A DNA stretch of 64,000 nucleotides from Verrucomicrobiales bacterium (GTDB lineage: Bacteria; Verrucomicrobiota; Verrucomicrobiia; Verrucomicrobiales; DEV007). The notes beneath the pieces are model-generated. The model made no database searches. It worked only from the letters and a program-made list of their open reading frames with translations, and was not told the origin of the DNA. Both the position numbers and the translations under genes were made by a program. This document shows, piece after piece, positions 8,874 to 17,976 of this stretch. The stretch's first letter is position 1. Each line of letters opens with the position of its first letter. The DNA lies in NCBI GenBank assembly GCA_029213025.1, contig JARGOZ010000015.1, positions 1-64,000 of the forward strand, given 5' to 3'.

Positions 8874-9797
8874 CTACACCGTGCAGATTTCGATTCCCTG
8901 TTTCAGAGAAGCGATTTTGTCTTCCCGTGCGGGTTGGAACTCCTGTCCGAGCCAACCTTTGTATCCGGTATCGACGATAGCACGGATGATGGCCGGGTAG
9001 TAGAGTTCCTGCGTCTCGTCAATCTCGTGACGCCCCGGAACTCCGCCGGTGTGGTAGTGGCTGAAATACTGATGGTTTTTGCGAATCGTAGCGATCACGT
9101 CGCCCTCCATGATTTGCATATGATAGATGTCGTAGAGGAGTTTGAATCTTTCTGAACCGACTTTTTCGCAGAGTGCCACGCCCCAGTCGGAATAGTCGCA
9201 CTGGTAGTCTTTGTGATTCACTTTGGAATTGAGAAGTTCCATCGACATAGTTACTCCGAGCTTTTCGCAAAGCGGCATCAGTCTTTGCAGCCCTTTGGCG
9301 CAGTTTTCGAGTCCTGCTTCGTCGTCGAGGCCTCTGCGATTTCCGGAGAAACAGATCACGTTGTCGTAGCCGGCTTCTTTGGCCGCTTTAAGTTGGGGTT
9401 CGTAAATTTCCACGAGGGTGTCATGATTTTCGAGGCGGTTAAAAGCGTGGCCGATACTGCCTATTTTCACTTTCTTGCCGTCAACCGTTCCCGGAGCGGA
9501 GGGAAAACCGACCATGGCGATGTGCATCCCGTGTTTTTTAATCGTAGCAAAATCCTCCGGACCGAGCAGCTCCACTGACCTCAAGCCGAATTCTTTTCCG
9601 GCTTCACACAACTCATCGAGAGTCACTTTGGGATAACACCATTTGCAGGCGGAGTGATTTACGGCACCGGCGACCCCGCTTTTTTGGGCTGCCTCTTCAG
9701 CCAGAGAATACCGTTGGTGGAGCGAAGCGGCCACGGTTGCTACAGTGGCGGCCGAACCCGTGACAAAGCGTCGACGATTGAGATTAGGGACTTTCAT
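8874..9797 (-). CDS. Tat-exported hydroxypyruvate isomerase-like TIM barrel
   Basis: From ATG 9797 the protein is 307 aa. The leader NRRRFVTGSAATVATVAASL is a canonical Tat signal. The barrel carries SMELLNSKVNHKDYQCDYS, the YDIYHMQIMEGD motif of hydroxypyruvate isomerase (Hyi), YFSHYHTGGVPGRHEI and GQEFQPAR, which together supply the Glu/Asp/His metal ligands. Members act on hydroxypyruvate or related keto-sugars. Export and the divergent Gfo/Idh/MocA oxidoreductase 97 bp away suggest a periplasmic sugar or sugar-acid modifying pair, but the substrate is not known. Confidence 0.85.
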   Translation of the reverse strand: MKVPNLNRRRFVTGSAATVATVAASLHQRYSLAEEAAQKSGVAGAVNHSACKWCYPKVTLDELCEAGKEFGLRSVELLGPEDFATIKKHGMHIAMVGFPSAPGTVDGKKVKIGSIGHAFNRLENHDTLVEIYEPQLKAAKEAGYDNVICFSGNRRGLDDEAGLENCAKGLQRLMPLCEKLGVTMSMELLNSKVNHKDYQCDYSDWGVALCEKVGSERFKLLYDIYHMQIMEGDVIATIRKNHQYFSHYHTGGVPGRHEIDETQELYYPAIIRAIVDTGYKGWLGQEFQPAREDKIASLKQGIEICTV

Positions 9798-9893
9798 GAT
9801 AGTCATTCTAGCTCGAATCCGGGGTGGTTCGAGTAAACAATTACGTAACAGGATTCTCTTCCCCGTTGATTGTTTTTTTCCTAGGTTCCCCGC

Positions 9894-11210
9894 ATGAAGA
9901 ATTCACCGGGCCTGACCTCTACAAGACGCAATTTTATCGAAAAGACCGGCACAGCCGCCTCGGTCACTCTCGCGCTGGCGGCAGGCCGGCAAGTTCATTC
10001 CGCGACGGAGTCACCAAATCTGAAGCTTGGTTTAGTGGGGTGCGGCGGGCGCGGTGCGGGGGCGGCGAATCAGGCAATGAATGCGGATGATCATGTCAAT
10101 CTCCACGCCATGTGCGATGTGGACCGGCAGACGCTCGACAAAGCGGAGCAGATTCTGGCAAAAGGAAAGCCGGGCAGGGTGTCGGTTCCGGAGGAGCGCC
10201 GGTTTTCAGATTTCGAGGGATACAAGCGGGTCATCAATGAGTGCGATGTGGTGATACTCGCTACGTCTCCGGGGTTTCGTCCCCAGCATTTTGAAGAGGC
10301 TGTCAATCAGGGGAAACATGTGTTTATGGAAAAACCGGTGGCTTCGGATGTAGCCGGGATAAAAAGAGTTCTCAATGCCGCCAAAGTCGCCGACGAGAAA
10401 AATGTAAAAGTGGCCGTGGGCCTGCAGAGAAGGCATCAACCGGGATATCAGCAATGGATCAAGAAGATTCAGGACGGGGCGATTGGTGATGTCCTGACGA
10501 TGCGCGCGTTATGGAACGGTTCCTCCCGTGCGGGAAAACTTCGCGAGGAGGGGGAATCAGAGCTGGAATACCAAATCCGGAACTGGTACTATTTTACCTG
10601 GTTATCCGGGGATCATAATGTGGAGCAACATGTCCACAATCTGGATGTGGCGAACTGGATTAAAGGTGAGCAACACCCTGTTGTAGCTCGCGGAATGGGC
10701 GGGCGCGAAGTTCGCAACAAGCTGGAAAACGGTCAGATTTTTGATCATCACTTTGTCGAATACGAATACGCCGACGGGACGCTGCTCTACAGCCAGGCGC
10801 GGCAAATTCCCAATTGTGCCCGTGAGATAGGGGAGACGGCCGTAGGTTCCATCGGGCGGGCCGAACTCACTCAGCGACTGTTTACTATCTCGGGCCCCAA
10901 TGCAGTGAAGAAAAATTTCCGCAGAAACGAAGACGGCCATCAACTGGAACATTTTCCGTTTTTCAAAGCGATTCGCGAAGATCTTCCCTACAATGAAGCC
11001 GAGCGCGGTGCCAATGCCACAATGACCGCGATTATCGGCAGGATGAGTAATTATTCCGGGCAGCCTGTCACCTGGGATGATGCGATGGCCTCGAACCATA
11101 TCCTCGTTCCCACGGATTTAGTTGATTTTACCTCTCCGGCCCCGGTCCAGCCGGATGAAAACGGTTGGTATCCGGTTGCTGTCCCCGGTGTGACCGGACC
11201 TTTTGACTAA
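9894..11210 (+). CDS. Tat-exported Gfo/Idh/MocA family oxidoreductase
   Basis: The 438-aa protein starts with a Tat leader (TRRNFIEKTGTAASVTLALA) followed by a Rossmann domain (LKLGLVGCGGRGAGAANQA) and the MEKPVA motif (about residues 144-149) that carries the catalytic lysine of this superfamily. AVGLQRRHQPGYQQ and WYYFTWLSGDHNVEQHVHN match the subgroup common in PVC bacteria, which has a His-rich second domain. It is an NAD(P)-dependent dehydrogenase or glycosidase-like enzyme on an unknown sugar. It is divergent from the hydroxypyruvate isomerase-like gene. Confidence 0.9.
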   Translation: MKNSPGLTSTRRNFIEKTGTAASVTLALAAGRQVHSATESPNLKLGLVGCGGRGAGAANQAMNADDHVNLHAMCDVDRQTLDKAEQILAKGKPGRVSVPEERRFSDFEGYKRVINECDVVILATSPGFRPQHFEEAVNQGKHVFMEKPVASDVAGIKRVLNAAKVADEKNVKVAVGLQRRHQPGYQQWIKKIQDGAIGDVLTMRALWNGSSRAGKLREEGESELEYQIRNWYYFTWLSGDHNVEQHVHNLDVANWIKGEQHPVVARGMGGREVRNKLENGQIFDHHFVEYEYADGTLLYSQARQIPNCAREIGETAVGSIGRAELTQRLFTISGPNAVKKNFRRNEDGHQLEHFPFFKAIREDLPYNEAERGANATMTAIIGRMSNYSGQPVTWDDAMASNHILVPTDLVDFTSPAPVQPDENGWYPVAVPGVTGPFD

Positions 11211-11276
11211 AGGGATGACAGAGGTCCGACTTGCTTCGCCGGTATTCAAAGGCGAACCTGTGTCGTATTTTATTCT

Positions 11277-12497
11277 ATGGCCTTCGATGTCGAAAAAATC
11301 CGGGAGGATTTCCCGATCCTGTCTCGCGTTCTCCCTAACGGGAATCGCCTCACCTACCTTGATAACGGTGCCACTTCCCAGAAGCCGGAGGTTGTAATTG
11401 AGCGGTTGAACCGTTTTTTCCGGGAGGAAAATGCGAATATTCATCGCGGACTGCACTACCTGAGTGCCGAGGCGACTTCAAATTACGAAAATGCCCGCAA
11501 TTCCATTTCGGAATATCTTCAAACACCCGAGGACAGCGAACTGATATTTACCCGCGGCACTACGGAAGCAATTAATCTGGTAACCCACGGTTTCTCCGGG
11601 GAAATCAAGGAAGGCGACGAAATCGTCATCACTCTGATGGAGCATCACGCCAACTTTGTCCCGTGGCAGATCCTGGCTCAGAAAACCGGAGCGAAAATCC
11701 GCTACGTAACAGTAAAAGATAACGGGGAACTCGATATGGAGGACTGGGAAGCTGCGTTCACCGAAAAGACGCGGATCGCGGCTTTTACGCACGTTTCCAA
11801 TGCACTCGGGACGATCAATCCGGTTGCTGAAATGACGGCTTTCGCGAGGGAGAGAGGCGTTCTCACTTTAATCGACGGTGCTCAAAGTGTTCCTCATGGA
11901 CCGGTGAATTTGCAGGCTCTCGGCGGTGACTTTTTCGTCTTTTCCGGGCATAAGGTATTCGGGCCGGACGGTATCGGCGTGCTTGTCGGCAACCGGGATA
12001 TCTTGAATCGCTTTCCTCCGTATCAAAGCGGTGGTGACATGATCGACAAGGTGGCTGTGGAGGGAACCACGTTCCGCGAGGCGCCTGAAAAATTTGAGGC
12101 CGGGACGCCCAATATTTCAGCGGTGATCGGGCTGGCGGCAACCTTTGAGTACCTCTCGGGACTTGATTGGGACGGCGTCAGGAAACATGAGCAGTCTTTG
12201 CTTCAGGAAACTACTGAACGGTTGAAATCAGCCGGAGGAGTCAGGATTCTCGGCGAAGCCCCCGGTAAAGCGTCGGTGATTTCTTTTTTGATGGATGATG
12301 CTCATCCACAGGATATTGCCACAATTCTCGACAACGTCGGAGTTGCGATTCGGACCGGCCATCACTGCGCCCAACCGCTGATGACCCACTTTGGGATCAC
12401 GGGCACGGCGCGGGCTTCGTTTGCGTTCTACAACAACCGGGATGACGTCGACGCGCTGATGGCGGGGATCGAGAAAGTGAAACGAATTTTTTCCTGA
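11277..12497 (+). CDS. sufS: Cysteine desulfurase SufS
   Basis: The 406-aa length, a PLP lysine near residue 226 (FSGHKVFGPDGIG) and the sulfur-accepting Cys at position 364 (RTGHHCAQPLM) match group II cysteine desulfurases exactly. The RGLHYLSAEAT and ANFVPWQ segments are also typical. The enzyme takes sulfur from cysteine and passes it, normally through SufE or SufU, to the SufBCD scaffold. No other suf gene is adjacent in this window; the gene follows the oxidoreductase by 66 bp on the same strand. Confidence 0.95.
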   Translation: MAFDVEKIREDFPILSRVLPNGNRLTYLDNGATSQKPEVVIERLNRFFREENANIHRGLHYLSAEATSNYENARNSISEYLQTPEDSELIFTRGTTEAINLVTHGFSGEIKEGDEIVITLMEHHANFVPWQILAQKTGAKIRYVTVKDNGELDMEDWEAAFTEKTRIAAFTHVSNALGTINPVAEMTAFARERGVLTLIDGAQSVPHGPVNLQALGGDFFVFSGHKVFGPDGIGVLVGNRDILNRFPPYQSGGDMIDKVAVEGTTFREAPEKFEAGTPNISAVIGLAATFEYLSGLDWDGVRKHEQSLLQETTERLKSAGGVRILGEAPGKASVISFLMDDAHPQDIATILDNVGVAIRTGHHCAQPLMTHFGITGTARASFAFYNNRDDVDALMAGIEKVKRIFS

Positions 12498-12548
12498 AAA
12501 TACGCTTTTTCGCCGTGGAAACGGCTTCATTCCGACCGAAGTTTGTGG

Positions 12549-14942
12549 ATGATTAGAAAGTGTCTTATTTTCCTGCTGGCGGCGAATGCTGTTACCGCTG
12601 CGGAATATTTTGATACTGCCTTAATTCCTTTCTTCGAAAATCACTGTTATGACTGTCACGATGGCGACGTGAGTAAAGGTGGGCTGGATTTACTTTCCCT
12701 GAGCCGGGATCTCCAGAAAGAGGAACACTTCGCCAAATGGGAGCGAATCTATGACCGGGTCACGAAGGGCGAAATGCCGCCGGAGAAAAAGCCCCGACCA
12801 GGGAACGACGAATTGGCCGCATTCAGTAAAAGTCTTTCCATGCCTTTGGCTGCTGCTCATGAAAAAGGGAAGGGGACGGTATTGCGGCGACTGAATCGAA
12901 AAGAGTACGAGAATACGCTGAACGACATTTTCGGAACTAAAACCGATCTGGCGAATTTGTTGCCGGAGGATGGCCGGTCGCATGAATTTGATACGGTCGG
13001 ATCGGCACTGGGTATTTCCATGGTTCAGCTGGAGCGATATCTCGAAGGTATCGAAGCCGTCCTCGACGAAGCCATTGCATCAACCCCGGAAAAACCCGAA
13101 ACCAATGTGCTGAAAGCGGACTATGTGAGTTCCCGCGAAGGGCAGAAGCACATACCTTCCGCCTGGGGAAAAGCGCCCGACGGAGCCGTTATATTTTTCC
13201 GTCCCATCGGTTATCCCTCCGGCATGTTACGCGGAACCGGGGTCCGGGAAGACGGGTATTACAAAATCCGGGTCACGGGATACGCCCACAATTCCGACAA
13301 ACCCATCACGTTTTCAGTAGGTGGAACCAGTTTTGCGCCGGGCTCGGAAAAACCAGTCTACGGATACTATTCTTTTGCTCCGGGAAAACCGCAGACGATT
13401 GAGATAACACAACTGATTCGGCGTAGCTACATGGTGGATATTACTCCGTGGGGGTTGACGGATGAAAATAACTACATCAGAGAGAAAAAGTCCACGGAGG
13501 GATATCCCGGCCCCGGATTGGCTATTAATCATGTAGAAGTGGAAGGGCCGCTTCTCGAACAGTTCCCCACCAAAGGCCATCAATTGTTATTCGAAGGACT
13601 CGACCGTGAAGTAACCAATCCGGGTAATAAATGGAAAAAATATACCTTTCAAATCAACTCCACCGATCCCACAAAGGATGCGGTTACCGTATTGAAAAGA
13701 GTTGCCGCCAGGGCTTTCCGGCGTCCGGTTTCGGAAAATGATATACAACCCTATCTGAAGCTTTTTTCGGAACAGTTGTCTGAAACGGACGAGTTTGAAC
13801 CGTCGCTTCGTGCCGCTGTTTCAGCGCTGTTCCTTGCTCCTGACTTTTTGTATCTCAAAGAAAATCCCGGTTATCTCGATGACTATGCATTAGCGTCAAG
13901 ACTGTCCTATGCATTTAACCGAACCCTGCCGGATGATGAGTTGCTCGCCGCCGCTACAGCAAAGAAACTGAGTAAAAGCCCGTCGGAATTGTGGAAGCAG
14001 ACTGAAAGGCTTATGGCGAAACCGCAATTCGCCCGGTTTATCGATGAGTTTTGTGATTCGTGGCTGAATTTGAGGGAAATTGATTTCACCGCTCCGGACA
14101 AGCAGTTATTCCCGGAATACGATCGTTTTTTGCAGTATTCGATTATCGAAGAAACCAAAGCCTATCTCCGCACATTAATCGAATCGAATCTGAATGTGGC
14201 GAATATAGTGAAATCCGATTTTGCTATGCTCAACAACCGGCTCGGTGTTCACTACGGAATTGACGGAGTACACGGACCGGAGATCCGCAAATTTCCTCTG
14301 CCGCCGGGTAGTGTCAGGGGCGGCCTTTTGTCACAGGGTAGTATATTGAAAGTATCCGCCAACGGAACCAATACTTCTCCGGTGGTTCGCGGGGTATGGG
14401 TGCTAGAGCGCATCCTCGGAATTTCACCGTCTCCGCCGCCTCCGGGCATTCCCGGAGTTGAACCCGATATTCGCGGCGCGGAGACACTGCGGGATATTCT
14501 CGATAGACACAGAGATTCGGAAAGTTGCAACAGCTGCCACCGGGAAATCGACCCGCCGGGTTTTGCTCTCGAAAGTTTCAATCCGATCGGTGGATGGAGG
14601 GAGAATTTCCGCAGCCTTGGCGGGGGCGAAAAGGTCAATTTGGAAATTGATGGACGAAGAGTCAGGTATCGAACCGGACCGGTAGTTGATTCTTCCGGGG
14701 TAATGAAAGATGGGCAGGAATTCGCCGGTTACCATGAATTTCGAGACATTCTCGCAGCCGACGAGGATCGCCTGGCGCGGGCCTTTGCCTATAAATTTTT
14801 AACTTTCTCGACGGGTAGAGAAATGGGTTTCTCGGATCGACCCGAAATTCATGCTATTGTTGAGAGGTCGGCGAAAAACGGCCACAAAATTCAGGAACTG
14901 ATACAGGCAATTGTGCTCAGCGAAATCTTTCGCAGGAAGTAG
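12549..14942 (+). CDS. DUF1592-type (PSD1-like) exported cytochrome protein
   Basis: ATG 12549 gives 797 aa with a short signal peptide (MIRKCLIFLLAANAVTAAE). A haem c motif CYDCH lies near residue 35, inside the planctomycetal cytochrome-like segment. It is followed by DUF1587 (VLRRLNRKEYENTLNDIFG), a central beta-rich domain (about 210-340), DUF1595/DUF1592 (RAFRRPVSENDI onward), DUF1588 containing a second haem motif CNSCH (about residue 660), and DUF1585 at the C terminus. This architecture is nearly confined to Planctomycetes, Verrucomicrobia and relatives and is thought to be a periplasmic redox enzyme. The DUF1552 partner follows 15 bp later, indicating one operon. Confidence 0.9.
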   Translation: MIRKCLIFLLAANAVTAAEYFDTALIPFFENHCYDCHDGDVSKGGLDLLSLSRDLQKEEHFAKWERIYDRVTKGEMPPEKKPRPGNDELAAFSKSLSMPLAAAHEKGKGTVLRRLNRKEYENTLNDIFGTKTDLANLLPEDGRSHEFDTVGSALGISMVQLERYLEGIEAVLDEAIASTPEKPETNVLKADYVSSREGQKHIPSAWGKAPDGAVIFFRPIGYPSGMLRGTGVREDGYYKIRVTGYAHNSDKPITFSVGGTSFAPGSEKPVYGYYSFAPGKPQTIEITQLIRRSYMVDITPWGLTDENNYIREKKSTEGYPGPGLAINHVEVEGPLLEQFPTKGHQLLFEGLDREVTNPGNKWKKYTFQINSTDPTKDAVTVLKRVAARAFRRPVSENDIQPYLKLFSEQLSETDEFEPSLRAAVSALFLAPDFLYLKENPGYLDDYALASRLSYAFNRTLPDDELLAAATAKKLSKSPSELWKQTERLMAKPQFARFIDEFCDSWLNLREIDFTAPDKQLFPEYDRFLQYSIIEETKAYLRTLIESNLNVANIVKSDFAMLNNRLGVHYGIDGVHGPEIRKFPLPPGSVRGGLLSQGSILKVSANGTNTSPVVRGVWVLERILGISPSPPPPGIPGVEPDIRGAETLRDILDRHRDSESCNSCHREIDPPGFALESFNPIGGWRENFRSLGGGEKVNLEIDGRRVRYRTGPVVDSSGVMKDGQEFAGYHEFRDILAADEDRLARAFAYKFLTFSTGREMGFSDRPEIHAIVERSAKNGHKIQELIQAIVLSEIFRRK

Positions 14943-14957
14943 TAACACCGGAATCTA

Positions 14958-16265
14958 ATGAAAAAATCACCTCACATCGCTACCAACCGTTCGCTTGATC
15001 GACGTCATTTCCTGCGCGGAGCGGGCGGCGTATTTCTCGGGCTACCGATGTTGGAAGCAATGATTCCGGCTTTTGCCGGCCGGGCCAGCGCTGCGGAGGC
15101 AGGAAATCCGAAACGGTTTATGGCGGCCTGCGCCGGTCTTGGGTTTCACGCCCCGTATCTGTTTCCGGAAAAGCCAGGCACGGATTACTCCCCGACACCC
15201 TACTTGAACAAACTGGAGAAACACCGCGATAAAATGACGGTATTCTCCGGTCTTTCTCATCCGGAGCAGAGTGGCAACAACGGTCATGCTTCGAGTATGA
15301 CCTGGCTGACCTCAGCGAAACGACCGGGGCTGGCTGGATTCAAAAACACCATTTCCCTGGATCAGTTGATCGCTCAGCAAATCGGTATCGAAACCAGATT
15401 TCCCTATCTTGCTTTGTCGTCCGGCGGGCAGTCGCTGTCGTGGACATCCAACGGAGTGGCTATACCGGGTGAGTCGAGTCCGGCAAAACTTTTCAAAGCC
15501 ATGTTCATTGACGGAACAGAACGGGAAATTGAAAGCGAAGTGCACCGGTTTCAAACCGGTAGGTCGATACTTGATACGGTTCTTTCCGAGGCAAAAAAGT
15601 TGAGTAACGATCTGGGTCACCGGGATAAGGAAAAACTCGATGAATACCTCACTTCAGTGCGGGATTTGGAAGGCCGCCTGCAGCAGTCGGAAGGGTGGGT
15701 GACCCGGCCGAAGCCCAAAGTAGACGTAGAACCGCCGACAGATATCCAGGACCGGAACGATGCGATCAACAAACAGAAACTCATGTATGATATGATCGTA
15801 TTGGCTCTGCAATCTGACTCGACGCGAACGATCACCTACTCCCTCGGCGGGATGAATGCGGTTCCTTCGAATCTGCCCGGAGTGAAAACGGATTGGCACA
15901 ATCTTTCCCACCACGGCAGGGATGAAGAGAAGATCAACGAATTGAAACTCATCGAAGAGGCTGAGTTCAGTGCGTTCAATGGATTTCTCGACAGGCTGGC
16001 GTCGATTAAAGAAGGAGACCAATCGCTCCTCGATATGACCTCGGTATTGTTTGGCTCGAATTTGGGGAATGCGAGTAGTCACGATTGGAGAAATCTGCCG
16101 ATTATCGTGGCCGGCGGCGGCTTCAGGCACGGAGGGTATGTAGCTCATGATGAAAAGGACAACACTCCGCTGGCGAATCTGTTCGTTCAACTCGGCCAGC
16201 GTATGGATCTCGAAACCGATGCATTCGGCAGCAGCACAGCTTCCGGGGTGAAAGGTCTCGGTTAG
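14958..16265 (+). CDS. DUF1552 family Tat-exported protein
   Basis: The 435-aa protein has a Tat leader (DRRHFLRGAGGVFLGLPMLE), then the DUF1552 core: FMAACAGLGFHAPYLFPEKPG, the THSL-like stretch around YLNKLEKHRDKMTVFSGLSH, SLDQLIAQQIG, a helical segment at about 170-250, and LFGSNLGNASSHDWRNLPIIVAGGG. The fold is related to DUF1501/alkaline-phosphatase-like proteins. It is the standard partner of DUF1592 proteins and is translated 15 bp downstream of one, so the two probably act together outside the cytoplasmic membrane. The biochemical reaction is not established. Confidence 0.88.
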   Translation: MKKSPHIATNRSLDRRHFLRGAGGVFLGLPMLEAMIPAFAGRASAAEAGNPKRFMAACAGLGFHAPYLFPEKPGTDYSPTPYLNKLEKHRDKMTVFSGLSHPEQSGNNGHASSMTWLTSAKRPGLAGFKNTISLDQLIAQQIGIETRFPYLALSSGGQSLSWTSNGVAIPGESSPAKLFKAMFIDGTEREIESEVHRFQTGRSILDTVLSEAKKLSNDLGHRDKEKLDEYLTSVRDLEGRLQQSEGWVTRPKPKVDVEPPTDIQDRNDAINKQKLMYDMIVLALQSDSTRTITYSLGGMNAVPSNLPGVKTDWHNLSHHGRDEEKINELKLIEEAEFSAFNGFLDRLASIKEGDQSLLDMTSVLFGSNLGNASSHDWRNLPIIVAGGGFRHGGYVAHDEKDNTPLANLFVQLGQRMDLETDAFGSSTASGVKGLG

Positions 16266-16332
16266 CGCCTTTTTGGTGTGAATTTGGGCACGTATTTCTG
16301 CCGGAACCGGTATGCCCATAAAAAAAGTCGGA

Positions 16333-16357
16333 AAAATGTTCGATTGCTGAACATTTT
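16333..16357. promoter_or_regulatory. Perfect 9-bp inverted repeat, candidate operator
   Basis: AAAATGTTC and GAACATTTT are separated by 7 bp, in the non-coding stretch between the DUF1552 gene and the 64-aa gene. A perfect 9+9 dyad of this shape is typical of a dimeric repressor site. The half site TGTTC/GAACA equals the half site of the published verrucomicrobial LexA motif, but the gap is 7 bp rather than 4, so LexA binding is doubtful. A second hairpin, TGCCGG-AAAA-CCGGCA, follows at 16386-16401. Confidence 0.4.
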
Positions 16358-16452
16358 AGAAATCGCCTCCGGGCAGTAGGTATTCTGCCGGAAAACCGGC
16401 AAAACGGTAGATTTTTTATACATCGGGGTCGGCGCACGATTCTTTACGGGAA

Positions 16453-16458
16453 TATAAT
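16453..16458 (+). promoter_or_regulatory. Candidate -10 element of the 64-aa gene
   Basis: A consensus TATAAT stands 74 bp before the 64-aa start codon, downstream of the inverted repeat at 16333-16357. No good -35 hexamer is visible at the usual spacing, so this is only a tentative promoter. Confidence 0.35.
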
Positions 16459-16531
16459 TTTAAACTTCATCGGTTACGACCGGTTCGGGCCGCCAGGAAG
16501 TTTTCATAAGTTTCCGTTCCGGTAGTCGGAC

Positions 16532-16726
16532 ATGAACACAACTCTATCTATGAAACAAACGATATCCCGTTATTCGATGACCCGGCAGAAAGCTGACAGT
16601 GAACTGTTGGAGATGATTCATTCTGATATTAAATTCTTTACCGTAGAGGAGGATGGTTCCTTCGCTCTGAAGAAGAAGTCGAGAGACGAAATTAAAATGA
16701 TTCTCGAGAAGACGGGCAATCTATAG
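16532..16726 (+). CDS. Small 64-aa hypothetical protein
   Basis: This short charged protein (about one third Lys/Glu/Asp/Arg) has no signal peptide or membrane segment and no family I recognise. ATG 16550 (MKQTISRYS) is an alternative start. Support comes from context: a TATAAT box upstream, an isolated transcription unit of its own, and a strong rho-independent terminator 32 bp after its stop codon. The C-terminal half (KKKSRDEIKMILEKTGNL) looks helical. It could be a small regulator or a structural protein; nothing in the sequence decides this. Confidence 0.6.
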   Translation: MNTTLSMKQTISRYSMTRQKADSELLEMIHSDIKFFTVEEDGSFALKKKSRDEIKMILEKTGNL

Positions 16727-16758
16727 ATATCGTTTATTTCGATCTCATATAGTAAGGG

Positions 16759-16792
16759 AATGCCGGAATCTGACGATTCCGGCATTTTTTTG
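16759..16792 (+). terminator. Rho-independent terminator after the 64-aa gene
   Basis: AATGCCGGAATC and GATTCCGGCATT form a perfect 12-bp stem with a TGAC loop, followed directly by a T-run (16785-16791). It lies between the 64-aa gene and lpxB, so lpxB must use its own promoter or read-through. It also argues against starting lpxB at the ATG inside the stem (16760). Confidence 0.9.
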
Positions 16793-16846
16793 TTTTCGGC
16801 GGCATTCGTCTGGAAAATTGCTTCGGATGAGCCACTGTTGCGACTC

Positions 16847-17968
16847 ATGAAAAAACTCTTCCTCGTTGCCGGCGAAATTAGCGGCGATAGCCATGGTTCC
16901 GCTCTGTTGGAGGCGTTGCCGGGGGAAGGGTTTTGTCTTCTCGGCCTCGGAGGACCGAAGATGCACAATATCTCCAGCCAAATTGAAAACTGGCTGGATC
17001 AAGCTGCCGTGCTCGGCTTGTGGGAGGTATTAAAAAAATACGGCTATTTCAAAGCAAAGATGGAGGAAACCGTCGCCCGGATTGATGCGGAAAAGCCGGA
17101 CGGCGTGGTATTGATCGACTATCCCGGATTTAACCTGCGTCTCGCAAAACGACTTCGCGACGAAGGCTACACGGGTAAGTTGATCTACTACATCAGTCCC
17201 CAGGTGTGGGCCTGGAAAAAAGGCCGGGTCAAGGTGATGGCGGAACTGCTTGATTTGATGATATGTATATTTCCTTTTGAGAAGGAACTATATGAATCCA
17301 GCGGTCTGGAAACCGTATTTTGCGGTCATCCACTGGTCGACTCTCTTGCTGAAATCAAGTCTGCTGACATAGAGAGAGAGGCAAACCTGGTAGCGTTACT
17401 TCCCGGATCCCGGGAGAGGGAAGTGGTAAAACTGTTTCCGCCGATGCTGGATGCCGCAGAGATTCTGCTCGAGGAGCATAGCGGCTTGAAATTTGTTACT
17501 ACCGGTGCAACTCCGGCTCTTACCGAAAAACTGCGCGGGATGGTTGATGAGAGATCTCTCGGGGGGAGTATCGATGTTCTCGAAAGCAGTGGCCAGGAAA
17601 TTATGCGCCGGGCGCAGGTTGGTGTAGTCGCATCCGGCACGGCCACATTGGAGGCGGCAGTTCTCGGTTTGCCTTACTGTTTGGTTTACAAGGTTGCCTG
17701 GCTAACAGCATTTGCCGCGCGGCGGGTCCTGAAGGTGAGGTTTCTGGGTATCGTTAACGTGATCGCCGGTCGGGAAGTGGTGAAAGAACTCCTCCAGGAC
17801 AAGGCGAGGGGAGAAGACATGGCGAAGCAGCTTAGCGCATTGCTGGACGATCGTGACAAGCGGAATCAGTTGATTGAGGACCTCGACAAAGTTGTCCGCG
17901 GGTTAGGCGGCGGTGGCGCTCACAAAAATGCCGCAGACGCCGTGGTAAAAGCACTTTCTGAAACGTAA
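16847..17968 (+). CDS. lpxB: Lipid-A-disaccharide synthase
   Basis: The start at ATG 16847 (MKKLFLVAGEISGDSHG) gives 373 aa, close to the family norm. A longer frame would begin inside the terminator stem. LpxB condenses UDP-2,3-diacylglucosamine with lipid X to form the lipid A disaccharide at the inner face of the membrane. Family motifs are AGEISGDSHG, LLGLGGPKM, DYPGFNLRLAKRLR, YYISPQVWAWKKGRV, CGHPLVDSL and LLPGSREREV, plus the C-terminal ASGTATLEAAVLGLPYCLVYK. It confirms an LPS-type outer membrane. The M28-like gene follows 8 bp later and may be co-transcribed. Confidence 0.95.
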   Translation: MKKLFLVAGEISGDSHGSALLEALPGEGFCLLGLGGPKMHNISSQIENWLDQAAVLGLWEVLKKYGYFKAKMEETVARIDAEKPDGVVLIDYPGFNLRLAKRLRDEGYTGKLIYYISPQVWAWKKGRVKVMAELLDLMICIFPFEKELYESSGLETVFCGHPLVDSLAEIKSADIEREANLVALLPGSREREVVKLFPPMLDAAEILLEEHSGLKFVTTGATPALTEKLRGMVDERSLGGSIDVLESSGQEIMRRAQVGVVASGTATLEAAVLGLPYCLVYKVAWLTAFAARRVLKVRFLGIVNVIAGREVVKELLQDKARGEDMAKQLSALLDDRDKRNQLIEDLDKVVRGLGGGGAHKNAADAVVKALSET

Positions 17969-17976
17969 AAGTAGAT

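Noticed and set aside
12512-12525. GCCGT-GGAA-ACGGC hairpin after sufS as a terminator
   Set aside because: Short stem with no T-run on either side.
16333-16357. LexA operator
   Set aside because: Half sites match but the gap is 7 bp, not the 4 bp of the known verrucomicrobial motif; kept only as a generic dyad.
16760-16846. N-terminal extension of LpxB
   Set aside because: It would start inside a strong terminator stem and adds residues not found in the family; ATG 16847 fits the family N terminus.
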